Shown here: positions 1 to 10,659 of the stretch, in pieces
Numbering within the stretch: the stretch's first letter is position 1
Layout: each line of letters begins with the position of its first letter
DNA from: Neocallimastix lanati (nom. inval.)
Taxonomy: Eukaryota > Neocallimastigomycota > Neocallimastigomycetes > Neocallimastigales > Neocallimastigaceae
Assembly: GCA_016946835.1 (NCBI GenBank)
Contig: JACVTC010000009.1
Span: 2,162,501 to 2,226,500, forward strand
Direction of reading: 5' to 3'
Length of the DNA: 64,000 nt
The notes under the pieces: model-generated
Databases searched by the model: none
The model's input: the letters and a program-made list of their open reading frames with translations, nothing else
Told to the model about the DNA's origin: nothing
Made by a program: the position numbers and the translations under genes

Positions 1-1035
1 TTTTTTTATTAATAACATTTAAGTAAAATAATTAATAACATTTATATTTTTAATAACATTTAAATAAAAGAATTAAAATCATAAAATCTAACCATTATAT
101 AATTTATTTAATTATTCACTTAATAATTAATTTAAAAATTGAAGTAACAAAATAGTACAATAAAGTAATATTATGTAGCGCAAAATAGATAAAGCCACAT
201 ATTTATATATATCACGTGAAAATTGGCGTAATGCAACTTCCCCGAAATTAATATTACTTTAATGACAATCACGTGTTTACATTATTTAATATATATTAAT
301 TTCAATATGTTAATAATATTTAGTTAATTAGTTGGCCTAGACTATTTCCTAAATATTTTAATAATAATTATTATATTATTAATTATTAATAATATTGAAA
401 TTCAAATAACTGAATTATTGAAATTGAAATAGAAATTCAGTTATTATCTTAATAACTAAGAAAATATAATTATTTTATTTAAAAATAATTATAGATTCTT
501 ACATTAACATTTAAAAAATATTATTTCTGGTATAGTTGTTATTAACTAATACCATGAATCAAACTACTTAGGAATCGATTCATACTTAATATTATTTTAT
601 AATTTTATTCTAAAAGATCTAGAAGTTTCTTTATAGTTCAAGAAATTACTAGAATTTCTTGATAATTCTTGTGTTTAATTAATTAAAATTTATTTTATTA
701 TATTCTTAATTCTATTGTTTTCTATTTTTTTTAAATTTTTCGATTTTTAAAAACTTTTTAGAAACTTTTATTTTTATTTTTTAATAACTTTAACTTTTGA
801 AAAAAAAATATAAATATAAGTAAAATTCTTATTAAAAAATATTCTTTTCTTTGTGTTTATTATTTTAATTTTTTAGTTAATAAAACTTTTTTTAATATTA
901 ATACTATATCAACCCTTGCGTTTTGCAGTATTACAATAAAAATAAATAATAAAATATTTAAAATAAAAAATAATAAAAAAAAAAAAAAATAAAATAATTT
1001 TTGTTTTTGAGAGTTATTATATTTATTATAATATT
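1..1035. repeat. AT-rich flank with LTR remnants
   Basis: No convincing gene. About 237-447 matches the last 200 bp of the C-type solo LTRs at 6477-7754 and 28178-28845 (shared landmarks: CACGTGTTTACATT and TTGGCCTAGACTA). Positions 453-503 match the end of LTR F (ends GATTCTTACA, as at 45268). The rest is AT-rich sequence with short imperfect repeats. A hydrophobic reading frame on the minus strand at 860-1084 is an A/T-tract artefact. Confidence 0.6.
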
Positions 1036-2733
1036 TTGTTATATTTATTTTATTTATTACCAAATTTTGAATTCCAAAAACCAATTATACCGTCACTTGA
1101 CACCATATTCGACATTGCTGATGATCTTGTAAAAAACACGTTTTTTGTGGCTGCTAAAACAGACGGATTACGTCAATTATTCATTATCATCAATCATTTA
1201 ATGTTTAATGTATCTGAGAATTTCGAAGTGGAATACATAAATTGTATTAAATCCGATCTTCATTTATTTTTCGATTGTGAATTTGTAAATGATGATTTTA
1301 TCCCATTTGATATTCTTTATCATTATATTGATTTAAGATTAAAGAGTTATAAGGAACGCATTACTATTCTTGATTCTTTAAATTTTGACTCTTTCAAGGA
1401 CAGATTTAAGCGAAAGAAAATAAGAAAAAACGGAAATTATTCCGATTTACAAAATTTTATAGAAAATGAAATGAATAATGAAAGTGAAAATTTGGTGCCA
1501 AATGATGGTATTATTATTACGGATGGTGCCTCCACATATACTTTGCAAAATATTATTCCTTTTGATAGTCATAGAGTTGAAAATACTAGAGTTGAAAATA
1601 CTAGGGTTTATAAGATTAAAACAAGAAACACGGTTGATCTTCGATTTGATGGTCGTTATTTTTACGCTAAACAACATTCAATTAAAAAGTAGAATTTTAA
1701 ATTGACATTAGCTGAATTTAAAAAAATATGTTTAAAATAACATCAACATAGAAAGTTAAATCGTGATAAAAATAAAGGTATTATGTATTACCGTAAAAAA
1801 GTGGATATCATCAATGATACTCCGTTCAATAAATGTATTGTTTACTATCAACTAGTGAAAGAAAAGAAAATTCCTTTTATTATTGAATTAGGGGTTAGGG
1901 TTAACACCGATTTGGATAAAAGTGTATTTGTGAAAGAACAGGAAGATAAATGGACCTCGAATAGTTTAAATACTTTTAATAGTATAGTTCTTGCTTCTTT
2001 TCAAAAAATTAATCTTGAAATATTTTTATCGAATTCTAATATCCTAATGCGTAAATATCATAATAGAATAAAACTAAATATACTTAATGAATATAAAGGA
2101 AACTTACTTGATATAGGTTTTGGGAATGGTGGAGATATTCATAAATGGAAACACTTCCGAAAAATTGGGTGTGTTGAACCCGACAATATGAAATTAAAAA
2201 ATTTAAATGAAATAATTAAAAAATCAGATATTAAGAATCGTATCACCGTTTATCCAACTACTATTCAAAACATTAAATTAAAAGACTCCTTTAATATTGC
2301 TACGTGCTTTTTCGCCCTTAATGATTTCAATTATAGTGATATCGAAAGTATGAACAATATTAGCCAAAATGTCAATGGAATATTTATTGTTCTTTTTATA
2401 GATTATAACTTATTTAATGGTAATATCAAATCCACTTGCATACAATATAGAGAATGTATTGACACACAAAAAAATAAGTTTTTAGATTCATTAGATAAAG
2501 AATCACCAGTTTATTTATTAGGCACCTTACGATATGTGCATAAAGAATGTGATAATATAATGTTTGTAAATATTGAAAATTCCAACTTAACAAAACATTA
2601 TGAAAATGCAATTAACAGTGAAAAAATAATAAAAATATTTGAAAAATATGAGTTTAATATGATTAGTAAATATTCAGTAGAACCATTTTCATTTCTTAAT
2701 TCATCGCAAAAGTTATATACTTCCTATTTGTAA
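1036..2733 (+). pseudogene. Fossil of a virus/linear-plasmid-type mRNA capping enzyme
   Basis: Two adjacent coding parts in one orientation. The first (about 1036-1692) is an mRNA guanylyltransferase-like part: it shows the nucleotidyltransferase KxDG motif as AAKTDGLRQ (near 1150-1176), then HLFFDCEF, NDGIIITDG and YKIKTRNTVDLRFDG, in the order of motifs I, III, IV and V. The second (about 1783-2733) is a guanine-N7 methyltransferase-like part with the SAM-binding signature LLDIGFGNGGDIHKW. Host fungal nuclear capping enzymes are normally separate proteins; the guanylyltransferase-methyltransferase order is typical of nucleocytoplasmic large DNA viruses and of cytoplasmic linear plasmids. 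It is treated here as an old virus-like copy. It looks broken, with about one or two breaks. Its age is uncertain, but both parts keep long open stretches, so it is probably not ancient. No other viral gene is seen nearby. Confidence 0.75.
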
Positions 2734-4280
2734 GTTATGCAGTTTTCAAACTTAATCAATTAATTTTTATTTTTTTAATTGAAAGAAGTATTTTTGAAAA
2801 TGTATAACACATACATAAATAAATTATATAAATCAATTCATATTGTTTATTTTTATTTTTTTTAAATTTAAATATTATTATATATAATATTTTAAAAAGA
2901 AAGATATACTATAAATTTATATTAAAGTTTATTTTAATAGCAAAATTTCAAACTTAACAATTTTTGATGAATTTAAATAAATACTAAAATCAATAAATAT
3001 ATATATAATTATATTTTAATCCTACTTTATTTATATTATATTAAAATTATAAAAAATAATATATGAAATTTATTTTTTTTTTTTTTTTGTGTCATCGAAT
3101 TTATTTTAAATATATATCAAAATATTTTACAATTTTATTTTTACTATGTATTTTCAACAATATTTTACCGTATAATATTTATTCTATTTTATACTATGTA
3201 TTTTATTAAGGATTTACGTTAAATTTTTAAAAAAGTTTTATGAATTTTTTTAAAAATAAATTTGATTTATGTTGCTATATTTTAATTGTTTTAATTTTTA
3301 AATTTCATTTTTAGTAATTTATTTTGATAAAGTATTTTATACAATGTATTTTCAATGTTTATTTTTTTATTAAATAATATTTTTATTATAATATATATCC
3401 TCTCTTTTCTTTACTTAATTTTTTATTTAATTAATAAATCTTAAATTTATTCAAGTAATAATATATATTTAAAATACTATTAAATAAAAATATTAATAAA
3501 AATAATGAACTATATTTTATTTATATTTAAAAAAAATTAAAAATTTTATAAATAAAAAATATTAAGAAAAGTTTATTATATAAAATAATACATTATATTA
3601 TAATTAATGTATTTCTACATTTGAATATTTATTAAATCGATAATATCAATAATTAATTAATGTAACTATGAATATTATTATTAATTTTTCAATAAAATAA
3701 TTTAAAACTATAAGTAGTTTTATTTTATTGAAAGAATTTTCTTCTTTGGTACTATATTGTTCTAATAAAATTTTTCAAATAATTCATTACCGGATTTTCG
3801 TATATAAAAAAATTAAGTTTTGTTACAATTCAATCAATTAATATTTTAATATGATAATATACTATTGATACCTATCCTTTAATCAAAATGGAGACAATTA
3901 TTAATTTATGTATCTAATAAAAATTATAAATTAATATTGCATTTTTTATCTTTATGATAAATACTAATTAATTAGAATAAATAAAAATGTATCACAATAT
4001 TTTATTATGTATGATAAACGTATCTTAAAGACTGATATGTATAAACATTTTTATTGTTATCATCATTATTATATATTAGTTTATAATTATAATTGAATCC
4101 AAAACAACATTAATTAACTAATACATAACCAATTGATCACATTTGTGATATAATGATAAATATACAATATATTATTAAAATAAGTTCAATATATTTTCAA
4201 ATTTTTTTATTTTTTTTTGAAGCACCAACAAAAACAAAGAATTAATGAAACAATAAAAATAAATGTAATGAAATACATGC
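2734..4280. other. AT-rich intergenic stretch
   Basis: Very AT-rich sequence with homopolymer tracts and short repeats. I see no ORF with plausible composition, no tRNA and no recognisable LTR. Confidence 0.6.
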
Positions 4281-4865
4281 CTAAAATAATGAAGTTCCTT
4301 CACTGTCAGAAGGACCTTGTGTTTGAGAATTACATGTTTTATTTATAGAACATTTTCTGGAAGAACATTCATCATCTGTTTCACATGGTTCAGGGTATGG
4401 TTTACAATACATATATGAACTTCTACGAGAAAAAAGTGTATCTGGAGTATAAATATTGTCACAACGTACTATTGGGGTTTCTTTATTAAAAACACAAAAA
4501 TTATCGATACATTTATTTGATAAACATTGTGAATCAGTGGTACATTTAGTAGACTTACATTTACCGTAAGCACATATTTCCTTGGGGCATTTACTTAATT
4601 TAATATTATCATATGTACAAGTATAACTAATATATGTTATTATATTTCCTTTTTCATCAGGAATCTCCACAAGTGGATTATTATAAAGATCATCAACTAC
4701 TGCACATGTATCGTTTTTACAATAAAAACTGATATAATATTCATTAGTAGTTTTTAATACATCTTCTTTGCTTAAAACTTCGTATAATTTGTAAGTTTTA
4801 CAAATTTTAATATAAAGAAAAACAAATATATATATTACTATAATTGTACTATATTTTTTATCCAT
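4281..4865 (-). CDS. Small Cys-rich secreted or membrane-anchored protein
   Basis: A 194-residue protein from an ATG at 4865 to a stop at 4281. Residues about 7-24 are hydrophobic (TIIVIYIFVFLYIKIC) and look like a signal peptide or signal anchor. The rest has spaced cysteines, including two copies of a C-x5-C-x4-KC-x4/5-C module: CTTDSQCLSNKCIDNFC (about residues 108-124) and CETDDECSSRKCSINKTC (about 161-178). Such modules recur in large families of extracellular proteins of anaerobic gut fungi; I know of no demonstrated function. Family members often continue into a C-terminal membrane segment, whereas this one ends soon after the second module, so it may be a short member or a gene model lacking a 3' exon. 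An AT-only gap lies upstream. It is probably a real host gene; function unknown. Confidence 0.6.
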   Translation of the reverse strand: MDKKYSTIIVIYIFVFLYIKICKTYKLYEVLSKEDVLKTTNEYYISFYCKNDTCAVVDDLYNNPLVEIPDEKGNIITYISYTCTYDNIKLSKCPKEICAYGKCKSTKCTTDSQCLSNKCIDNFCVFNKETPIVRCDNIYTPDTLFSRRSSYMYCKPYPEPCETDDECSSRKCSINKTCNSQTQGPSDSEGTSLF

Positions 4866-5162
4866 TTTAATTATTAATATATTTTATTATTTATTGTAAT
4901 AAATATGTTAATAAAATCTTTTTATTTTTTTAATGTGTTAAAATAACACTTGGGTGTTCTTTTATATAATATTTTGTGTTTTAAATCATAAATTTAATTT
5001 ATTATATAAGTGTAAAATATTTAATATGATTGGATAATATTATTATTATTAAATACTTGTTTTTATATTCTAACACAATGTATCAAATTAATATATAGTG
5101 TGTAAATAATATCTGGACTGCAGTATTATACAATTTTTTATTGAAATTTAATTTTAAAAATG

Positions 5163-5310
5163 ATTATTTTTTAAATTAATAAAAAAAAAGTAAAAATATT
5201 ATTTTTTAAATTAATAAAAAAAAAGTAAAAATATTATTTTTTAAATTAATAAAAAAAAAAATAAAAATATTGTTTTTTAAATTAAAAAAAAAAAAATAAA
5301 AATATTATTT
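5163..5310. repeat. Tandem 35-bp AT repeat upstream of PI-PLC-like gene
   Basis: About four copies of a unit around ATTATTTTTTAAATTAATAA followed by an A-tract and GTAAAAAT or ATAAAAAT. The array ends about 15 bp before the ATG at 5324, so it occupies the promoter or 5' UTR of the broken PI-PLC-like gene. Confidence 0.85.
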
Positions 5311-5323
5311 ATAATATTTAATA

Positions 5324-5998
5324 ATGAAAAATCTATTAAGTACTTTTTTTATTGCTTGTTTTATAACATTATTTATTAATGTTAATGCCGAAGACAATGA
5401 AGATAACATAGACACACATTGGATGGAATTTATTGATGGAGAAAAAACGCTCAATCAAATTAATATTCCAGGTACACAGGTACACATGATAGTGGAACTT
5501 TTGATATAGCAAGAATAACAACTAATAGATTTGTAGATTATTTCATTAGTCTCGGATATGCATTATATGGAACAATTTTGGCTGATTTTGCGGAAACTCA
5601 GAATTTAGATATTAGAGAGTAATTAGATCATGGAATTAGATATTTGGATTTGAGAATGACATCAGATAATTATGATGCTAAAAATATATATATTTCTCAC
5701 GGTTCTATTGCTGTCGCAAATAGAAATAAGGGTTCTTACGATTATCTTCTTGTTACTGATGTATTAGAAGAATGTGTTAATTTTCTAATTCGTCATCCAT
5801 CAGAAACAATTATTTTACATTTTAAGAAAAAAAATTTTATAGAAGGCATTGAAGATAATGTTATTGGCTCTATACTTGCAGATTATACAATACGAAATGA
5901 AACAAAGGTACTGTAACGGAGGTGCTTCTATTGTAACGGCGGGACGTGGTATAGAAACACAGAAAGGAAAAAAACTCAATAGGTTTACACTATCTGTA
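5324..5998 (+). pseudogene. Broken secreted PI-PLC-like phosphodiesterase gene
   Basis: The start at 5324 opens with a signal peptide (MKNLLSTFFIACFITLFINV, cut near NA-E). Next come pieces of a phosphatidylinositol-specific phospholipase C X domain: WMEFIDGEKTLNQINIPGT, then HGIRYLDLRM, IYISHGS and ECVNFLIRHPSETIILHF. In the family this domain cleaves the head group of phosphoinositides or GPI anchors, using two histidines that follow IPGTHD and the strand before HG. The reading frame changes around the IPGT motif, where GGTACACA is present twice in tandem; an in-frame TAA interrupts the region near 5620; a further frame change lies near 5910. After it, CNGGASIVTAGRGIE still reads as coding. 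The gene is therefore a host pseudogene, cut off on the right by LTR-like DNA. Introns were considered, but GT-AG pairs do not explain the changes. Confidence 0.75.
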
Positions 5999-6471
5999 TA
6001 AATAATTCGTTTTATTAGAAATATTTTTTATTAATTATAAAATTTAAAGTAATTATTAATATTAATTAACAAGGTAATATTTCGAATTACTTATACGTTA
6101 ATTATTATTAATAAAAGCACGAAGAAAAATATTTTCATTCGTGAAGTTCGCACTATTTATACTTTTAACGGAAAAACAGTTTTAACATGTAAAAATAATT
6201 TTAAAGAAATATTTAGAAATATGTTTGTAATAATTAATAATGTAAAGTTTCTAGAATATAGACTTTAATTGATGAAAATGAATCTTATCAAAAAAGAATA
6301 AAATAATTTATATAATAAGAATTTCTAAATTCATTTCAGTTGAATTATGAACCGAAATATTCTTTAACTTTCTATAATTTGTACAGAAAGAATATTCAAG
6401 AAGATATTATTAATAATTAATAAAATAATTAATAAAATAATTATTTATGCAAAATAAATAAATAATTAAAT
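5999..6471. repeat. Diverged LTR-like sequence related to the E LTR
   Basis: Shares the block around GTAATATTTCGAATTACTTA and a downstream GCACTATTTATACTTTT with the LTR of E (compare 29420-29545). The minus strand has a TATAAATAG-like box. Its left boundary in the PI-PLC-like gene is unclear. Its right part is interrupted by the solo LTR starting at 6477. It is an old, diverged copy. Confidence 0.5.
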
Positions 6472-6476
6472 AAACT

Positions 6477-7090
6477 TGTCAAAGTTTTTTAGATAATTTG
6501 ATCTTAACGATTAGGTCAAGATGCCAAATTATAGTAATTAATTAATTATTTAATTTTACTCTTATTTAAACATATTGTTATTAGTAAATATAATTAAGTT
6601 TTTATTTAAAATATAAATTTTATTTAATTTTAATAATATTTTATTACATTATTATTTTATATAATTATTACTATAATTTAAATTACAATAATCCTACAAA
6701 GGATTAATCAAAAGATTTAAACATGTATTTATATAAAATAATTAATTATTAAAATATTAATTATTAATATGAATATGTAATAGTATTAATATAAGTTTGA
6801 TATTGATAATATAAACTAATATAAATATTTAATATAAATAAAATATAAGAATATAACTAAATATTATATTTTATAATTAAAATATAATATGTAGAAATTA
6901 ATTTAATGACAGTCACGTGTTTACATTATTTAATATATATTAAATTCAATATGTTAATAATATTTAGTAATTAGTTGGCCTAGACTATTTCCTAAATATT
7001 TTAATAATAATTTATTATTAATTATTAATATTGAAATTCAAATAACTGAATTATTGAAATTGAAATTGAAATTCAGTTATTATCTTAACA
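6477..7090 (+). mobile_element. Solo LTR, family C-type, copy 1
   Basis: Starts TGTCAAAGTT and ends ATTATCTTAACA. It is flanked by AAACT at 6472-6476 and 7091-7095, a 5-bp target duplication. It is very similar to the next LTR and to 28178-28845. No internal retroelement sequence is attached, so it is a solo LTR, probably left by LTR-LTR recombination. Confidence 0.8.
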
Positions 7091-7095
7091 AAACT

Positions 7096-7754
7096 TGTCA
7101 AAGTTTTAAGATAATTTGGTCTTAACGATTAGGTCAAGATGCCAAATTATAGTAATTAATTAATAATTTAATTTTACTCTTATTTAAACATATTGTTATT
7201 AGTAAATTTTATAATTAAGTTTTTATTTAAAATATAAATTTTATTTAATTTTAATAATATTTTATTACATTATTATTTTATATAATTATTACTATAATTT
7301 AAATTACAATAATCCTACAAAGGATTAATCAAAAGAATTTAAACATGTATTTATATAAAATAATTAATTATTAAAATATTAATTATTAATATGAATATGT
7401 AAATAATATTAATATAAGTTTGATATTGATAATATAAAGTTAGATAATAATATAAATATTTAATATAAATAAAATATAAGAATCAAATATTGCTAAATAT
7501 TATAATTTATAATTAAAATATAATATGTAGAAATTAATTTAATATGACAATCACGTGTTTACATTATTTAATATATATTAAATTCAATATGTTAATAATA
7601 TTTAGTAATTAGTTGGCCTAGACTAATTCCTAAATATTTTAATAAAGTTAATTTAATAATAATTATTATATTATTATTATTTATTAATATTGAAATTCAA
7701 ATAACTGAATTATCGAAATTGAAATTGAATTGAAATTCAGTTATTATCTTAACA
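7096..7754 (+). mobile_element. Solo LTR, family C-type, copy 2
   Basis: Same family and orientation as the preceding LTR (TGTCAAAGTT...CTTAACA). It begins right after one AAACT and is followed by another AAACT (7755-7759). The two LTRs thus share a target duplication instead of being separated by internal sequence. Confidence 0.8.
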
Positions 7755-7759
7755 AAACT

Positions 7760-8454
7760 TGTTGAAATTATAACTGAATTGAAATCTCAATTTCAGTTAT
7801 TCACATTTCAATATACATTTAATTAATAATTAATATAAATTCTTATTTAATATTTAAAGAATTATCTTAGGCCTAATAATTCTGAGAATATTAGTAAATA
7901 AGATTTATATTAATAATTTCAATTATCTACATATGACGTCACATGTATTTATTTATATTATGTTTATATATATGTTTACATCATATATATTAACTACTAT
8001 TTTTAATTATTCAAATTAATTATATAATTATAAATTAAATTTATTTAGTTATATTAAATATTTTAAACATATCGATATTGTTATTATCTTAATATTTTAT
8101 TAATATTCATATTACTATATTATTAATATCTTATAATTAAATATTATTATTATGTAACTTACAAAGTATAAAAGAAAGATGTAAAAATCTATCTTTTATG
8201 TTCTTTGTAAGGTTATTGTATTTACAATAATTATATACTAATAATTCAATAAATAAATATTTTCATAAATCCTACAAAGAAATTATTATTTAAAATATTC
8301 TTAGATATTAAGTGTTTAAATAACTTAATTATTTATCTTATATTATTTTTATATTATTATTAATTAATTATTGTTGGATTATTAATATATAATTCAACAT
8401 ATTAACCTAGTAACGTTATTAATCATAAAACTATTTTATATCTTAATTTTAACA
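7760..8454 (-). mobile_element. Solo LTR, family A-type
   Basis: Starts TGTTGAAATTATAACTG and ends CTTAATTTTAACA. It is the reverse complement of the LTR at 26827-27515, including the GACGTCACATG area and a hairpin-like block around 8160-8212 (ACAAAGTATAAAAGAAAG ... CTTTGTAAGG). AAACT precedes it but TAACG follows, so its right junction was probably rearranged. Confidence 0.75.
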
Positions 8455-8556
8455 TAACGTAACGTATCTCCAAACAGCTAGCAATTTCGGCTAATCAAAT
8501 AAAATCTTTTGTTATTTTCGTACATTAAATTTTATTATTAAATAATAAAGTTGTAG

Positions 8557-8600
<44 letters not shown>

Positions 8601-8772
8601 TTTAGCCAATAGAATAGTTAGAAAATTGACAAAGAAAAAAAAAAAAATTTTGGATTATTAAAGTTGGAAATTTTATTATAAAATTATTGGTAATAATAAT
8701 AAAATATATATAAAAAATAAAATTTTGGATTATAAATTTAATTTGGAAATTTTATTAATAAAATTATTGGTA

Positions 8773-8805
<33 letters not shown>

Positions 8806-9024
8806 AATTAGTAATAAATTATTGAAAATAGTTAGTAGGTAAATAGGGAATTATAATTAAAGTAAAATTTTTGTTAATTTTGATATTGTAAAGTTTAAAT
8901 TTTATAAATAAAATTTAAAATAAATAGTATATAGTATAAAAATAAGATTATTAAATACTGATAAAAAAGTATATTTATTATTTTCATTCAAAATAAAAAT
9001 TAAAACCAAAAATTATAAAGATTT
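8455..9024. other. A-rich gap with imperfect tandem duplication
   Basis: Contains long A tracts (8559-8592, 8779-8803) and an imperfect duplication of about 95 bp around TTTTGGATTATTAAAGTTGG and GAAATTTTATTA (8640-8800). The 5' LTR expected for element A is not recognisable here. Confidence 0.55.
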
Positions 9025-9216
9025 ATATACAGTGTGTAAACCGGTTGAAAATTAATTAGTAAAGAATTAGGGTGATTCCAATTTTTTACTAATTAAGGTT
9101 TTTAGTCGATCTCGTGAGTGCGTGAATACGTCCCAAAGTAATAATTATACTCCCCACGGCACTTTCCGTAGTTTATCAACTATCCGAGTGTTGTCAGGGT
9201 TTTTGGACAAGATCGA

Positions 9217-9257
9217 GCACTGGAACAATAATGAACTTATATCACCGAAGGTATAAG
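9217..9257 (+). promoter_or_regulatory. Leader motif shared with element D
   Basis: GCACTGGAACAATAATGAAC continues into TTATATCACCGAAGGTATAAG. Element D has the counterpart at 31107-31147 (GCACTGGCGAATAAGGAGCT then TACGTCACCGAAGGCGTAAG). It sits in the GC-richer part of an otherwise AT-rich leader, upstream of gag. It could be an RNA packaging, priming or splice signal; the sequence alone does not decide. Confidence 0.55.
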
Positions 9258-9671
9258 GTCCACCTTACAAATCTTTATAAGAATATAAAAATAAAAGTTT
9301 TAATTTTCAATACATCAAATAATTAATCAATCCAATAAATAAATAAAATTTTTCACTTACACATTTTTAATTTCAATTTATTCAGTTTTACTTCAGTATC
9401 AGTTTAATCTAAAAATAATCATCACTCTATATTTAAATTCATAATCAAGAAATTTTCACTTTATATTATTTATAAAAACAAACAAACAAAAAAAAAAAAA
9501 AATTTATCAATACTTCTAATTAGTCATCCATTAAAAAGTTAATTCAATAAGTTCAGGCAAAAAATAACAAAAAAATATTTATAGGAAATAAAAAATAATC
9601 TTATAATTAACAAAACAACAAAAACTTATCCACTTATCAATCCATCCATCAATATATTCAATCTTATTAAA

Positions 9672-10634
9672 ATGAAAATATTAGAATTAGAAAGTTTACT
9701 TCCCCGTCTTAATGAATACGATAGAGATATTGATTCTTGGTGTGACGAATTCACAAGAATCATGTCTTTAGCAAATATCACCAATCCAATGAGTATACAC
9801 TCCTGGGCAATGGAGTGTGTTGAAGGAAAATTAAGGGGAATAATACAAGACTTATATACAATTGAAGATGGTGTTCAAAATTATCCAACAATTCAAGAAA
9901 TTAAGGACGCAATTGAGAAGGCTTTAGACATAACACCACAAGAAAAATGCAAACGGCTTCAAAAGTTAAGAATTCAGAAAGGAGAAAGCATAAGAAATTT
10001 CAATTGGAGATATAAAAAATTGTATAATAATCTCCCAAAGTTTTACCAAACATTTATTACAGTAGAAGATTATGAAGAATCAATTATTTATAGACCCTAC
10101 GCAAGATCACAAGTAATTACACAAAGATGTTTGGATTTAGAAGATGCATTTGAAGAAGCTGAACTTGCAGAAAGAGCTGAAGAAAGAAGAAATAACAATA
10201 ATGAAGTTATAATGACAACGTTATATAATAATCATCCATTTTATTACAACAATAATAATTACACAGTTAATCCTTACAGACAAACCAAAACAATAAATTA
10301 TAATTCCACTTTTAACGGAAGACAAAGTTACATCAAGAAAAATAATTTTAATCAAAGATATTACAAAGGAAATGCTGACTTTCAAAAAAATTATAATAGA
10401 ATTCATTTTAATAATGATAAAGTCAATAATTATACAAACAATAATCCAATTACAAGAAAAGAATCAAACTTTTCTAATAATAATAATATTAATGAAACGA
10501 AATCAACTTATAATAATCAAAAAACATGCTATAGATGCGGTCAAAAGGGTCATTATTACAATCATTGTCCTTACTCTTTCAAACAACTTGCAGAAATGGA
10601 AGAAAAGAATAATAATGAATCTTTAAACTTTTAA
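9672..10634 (+). CDS. Element A Gag
   Basis: A 320-residue open Gag. Residues 1 to about 175 resemble a Ty3/gypsy capsid region (for example ITPQEKCKRLQKLRIQKGES). Next come an Asn-rich linker and a CCHC zinc knuckle, CYRCGQKGHYYNHC, near residue 285. It would form the capsid shell and bind the element RNA. Orthologous Gags with the same start (MKILELE) occur in B (25524-26378) and H (50736-51644). The stop lies two codons after the TTTAAAC heptamer. Confidence 0.85.
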   Translation: MKILELESLLPRLNEYDRDIDSWCDEFTRIMSLANITNPMSIHSWAMECVEGKLRGIIQDLYTIEDGVQNYPTIQEIKDAIEKALDITPQEKCKRLQKLRIQKGESIRNFNWRYKKLYNNLPKFYQTFITVEDYEESIIYRPYARSQVITQRCLDLEDAFEEAELAERAEERRNNNNEVIMTTLYNNHPFYYNNNNYTVNPYRQTKTINYNSTFNGRQSYIKKNNFNQRYYKGNADFQKNYNRIHFNNDKVNNYTNNNPITRKESNFSNNNNINETKSTYNNQKTCYRCGQKGHYYNHCPYSFKQLAEMEEKNNNESLNF

Positions 10635-10655
10635 ATGGAAGAAGGAAAACTTCCA
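10622..10655 (+). promoter_or_regulatory. Gag-pol -1 frameshift cassette, element A
   Basis: Heptamer TTTAAAC at 10622-10628 in the X-XXY-YYZ register of gag (T TTA AAC), a 7-nt spacer, then the stem TGGAAG (10636-10641), an 8-nt loop and CTTCCA (10650-10655). This is the classic layout of programmed -1 ribosomal frameshifting. Equivalent cassettes lie at the gag-pol junctions of B, D and H. Confidence 0.75.
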
Positions 10656-10659
10656 ACAA

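Noticed and set aside
860-1084. 74-residue hydrophobic ORF on the minus strand
   Set aside because: Made of A/T tracts read as Phe, Leu, Ile and Lys; overlaps the capping-enzyme start; no motif.
1036-2733. Host nuclear capping enzyme
   Set aside because: Order and adjacency of guanylyltransferase and methyltransferase parts fit viral or plasmid enzymes better than the separate fungal proteins; not tested by a tree.
6477-8454. LTR trains as terminal-inverted-repeat DNA transposons
   Set aside because: Only the first few bases (TGTT/AACA) are inverted; lengths, TATA-like boxes and similarity to LTRs of full elements favour solo LTRs.
10221-10406. Antisense ORFs within gag and pol (also 11059-11454, 24185-24565, 39037-39333 and others)
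   Set aside because: Shadows of the retroelement frames in biased sequence; no independent motif.
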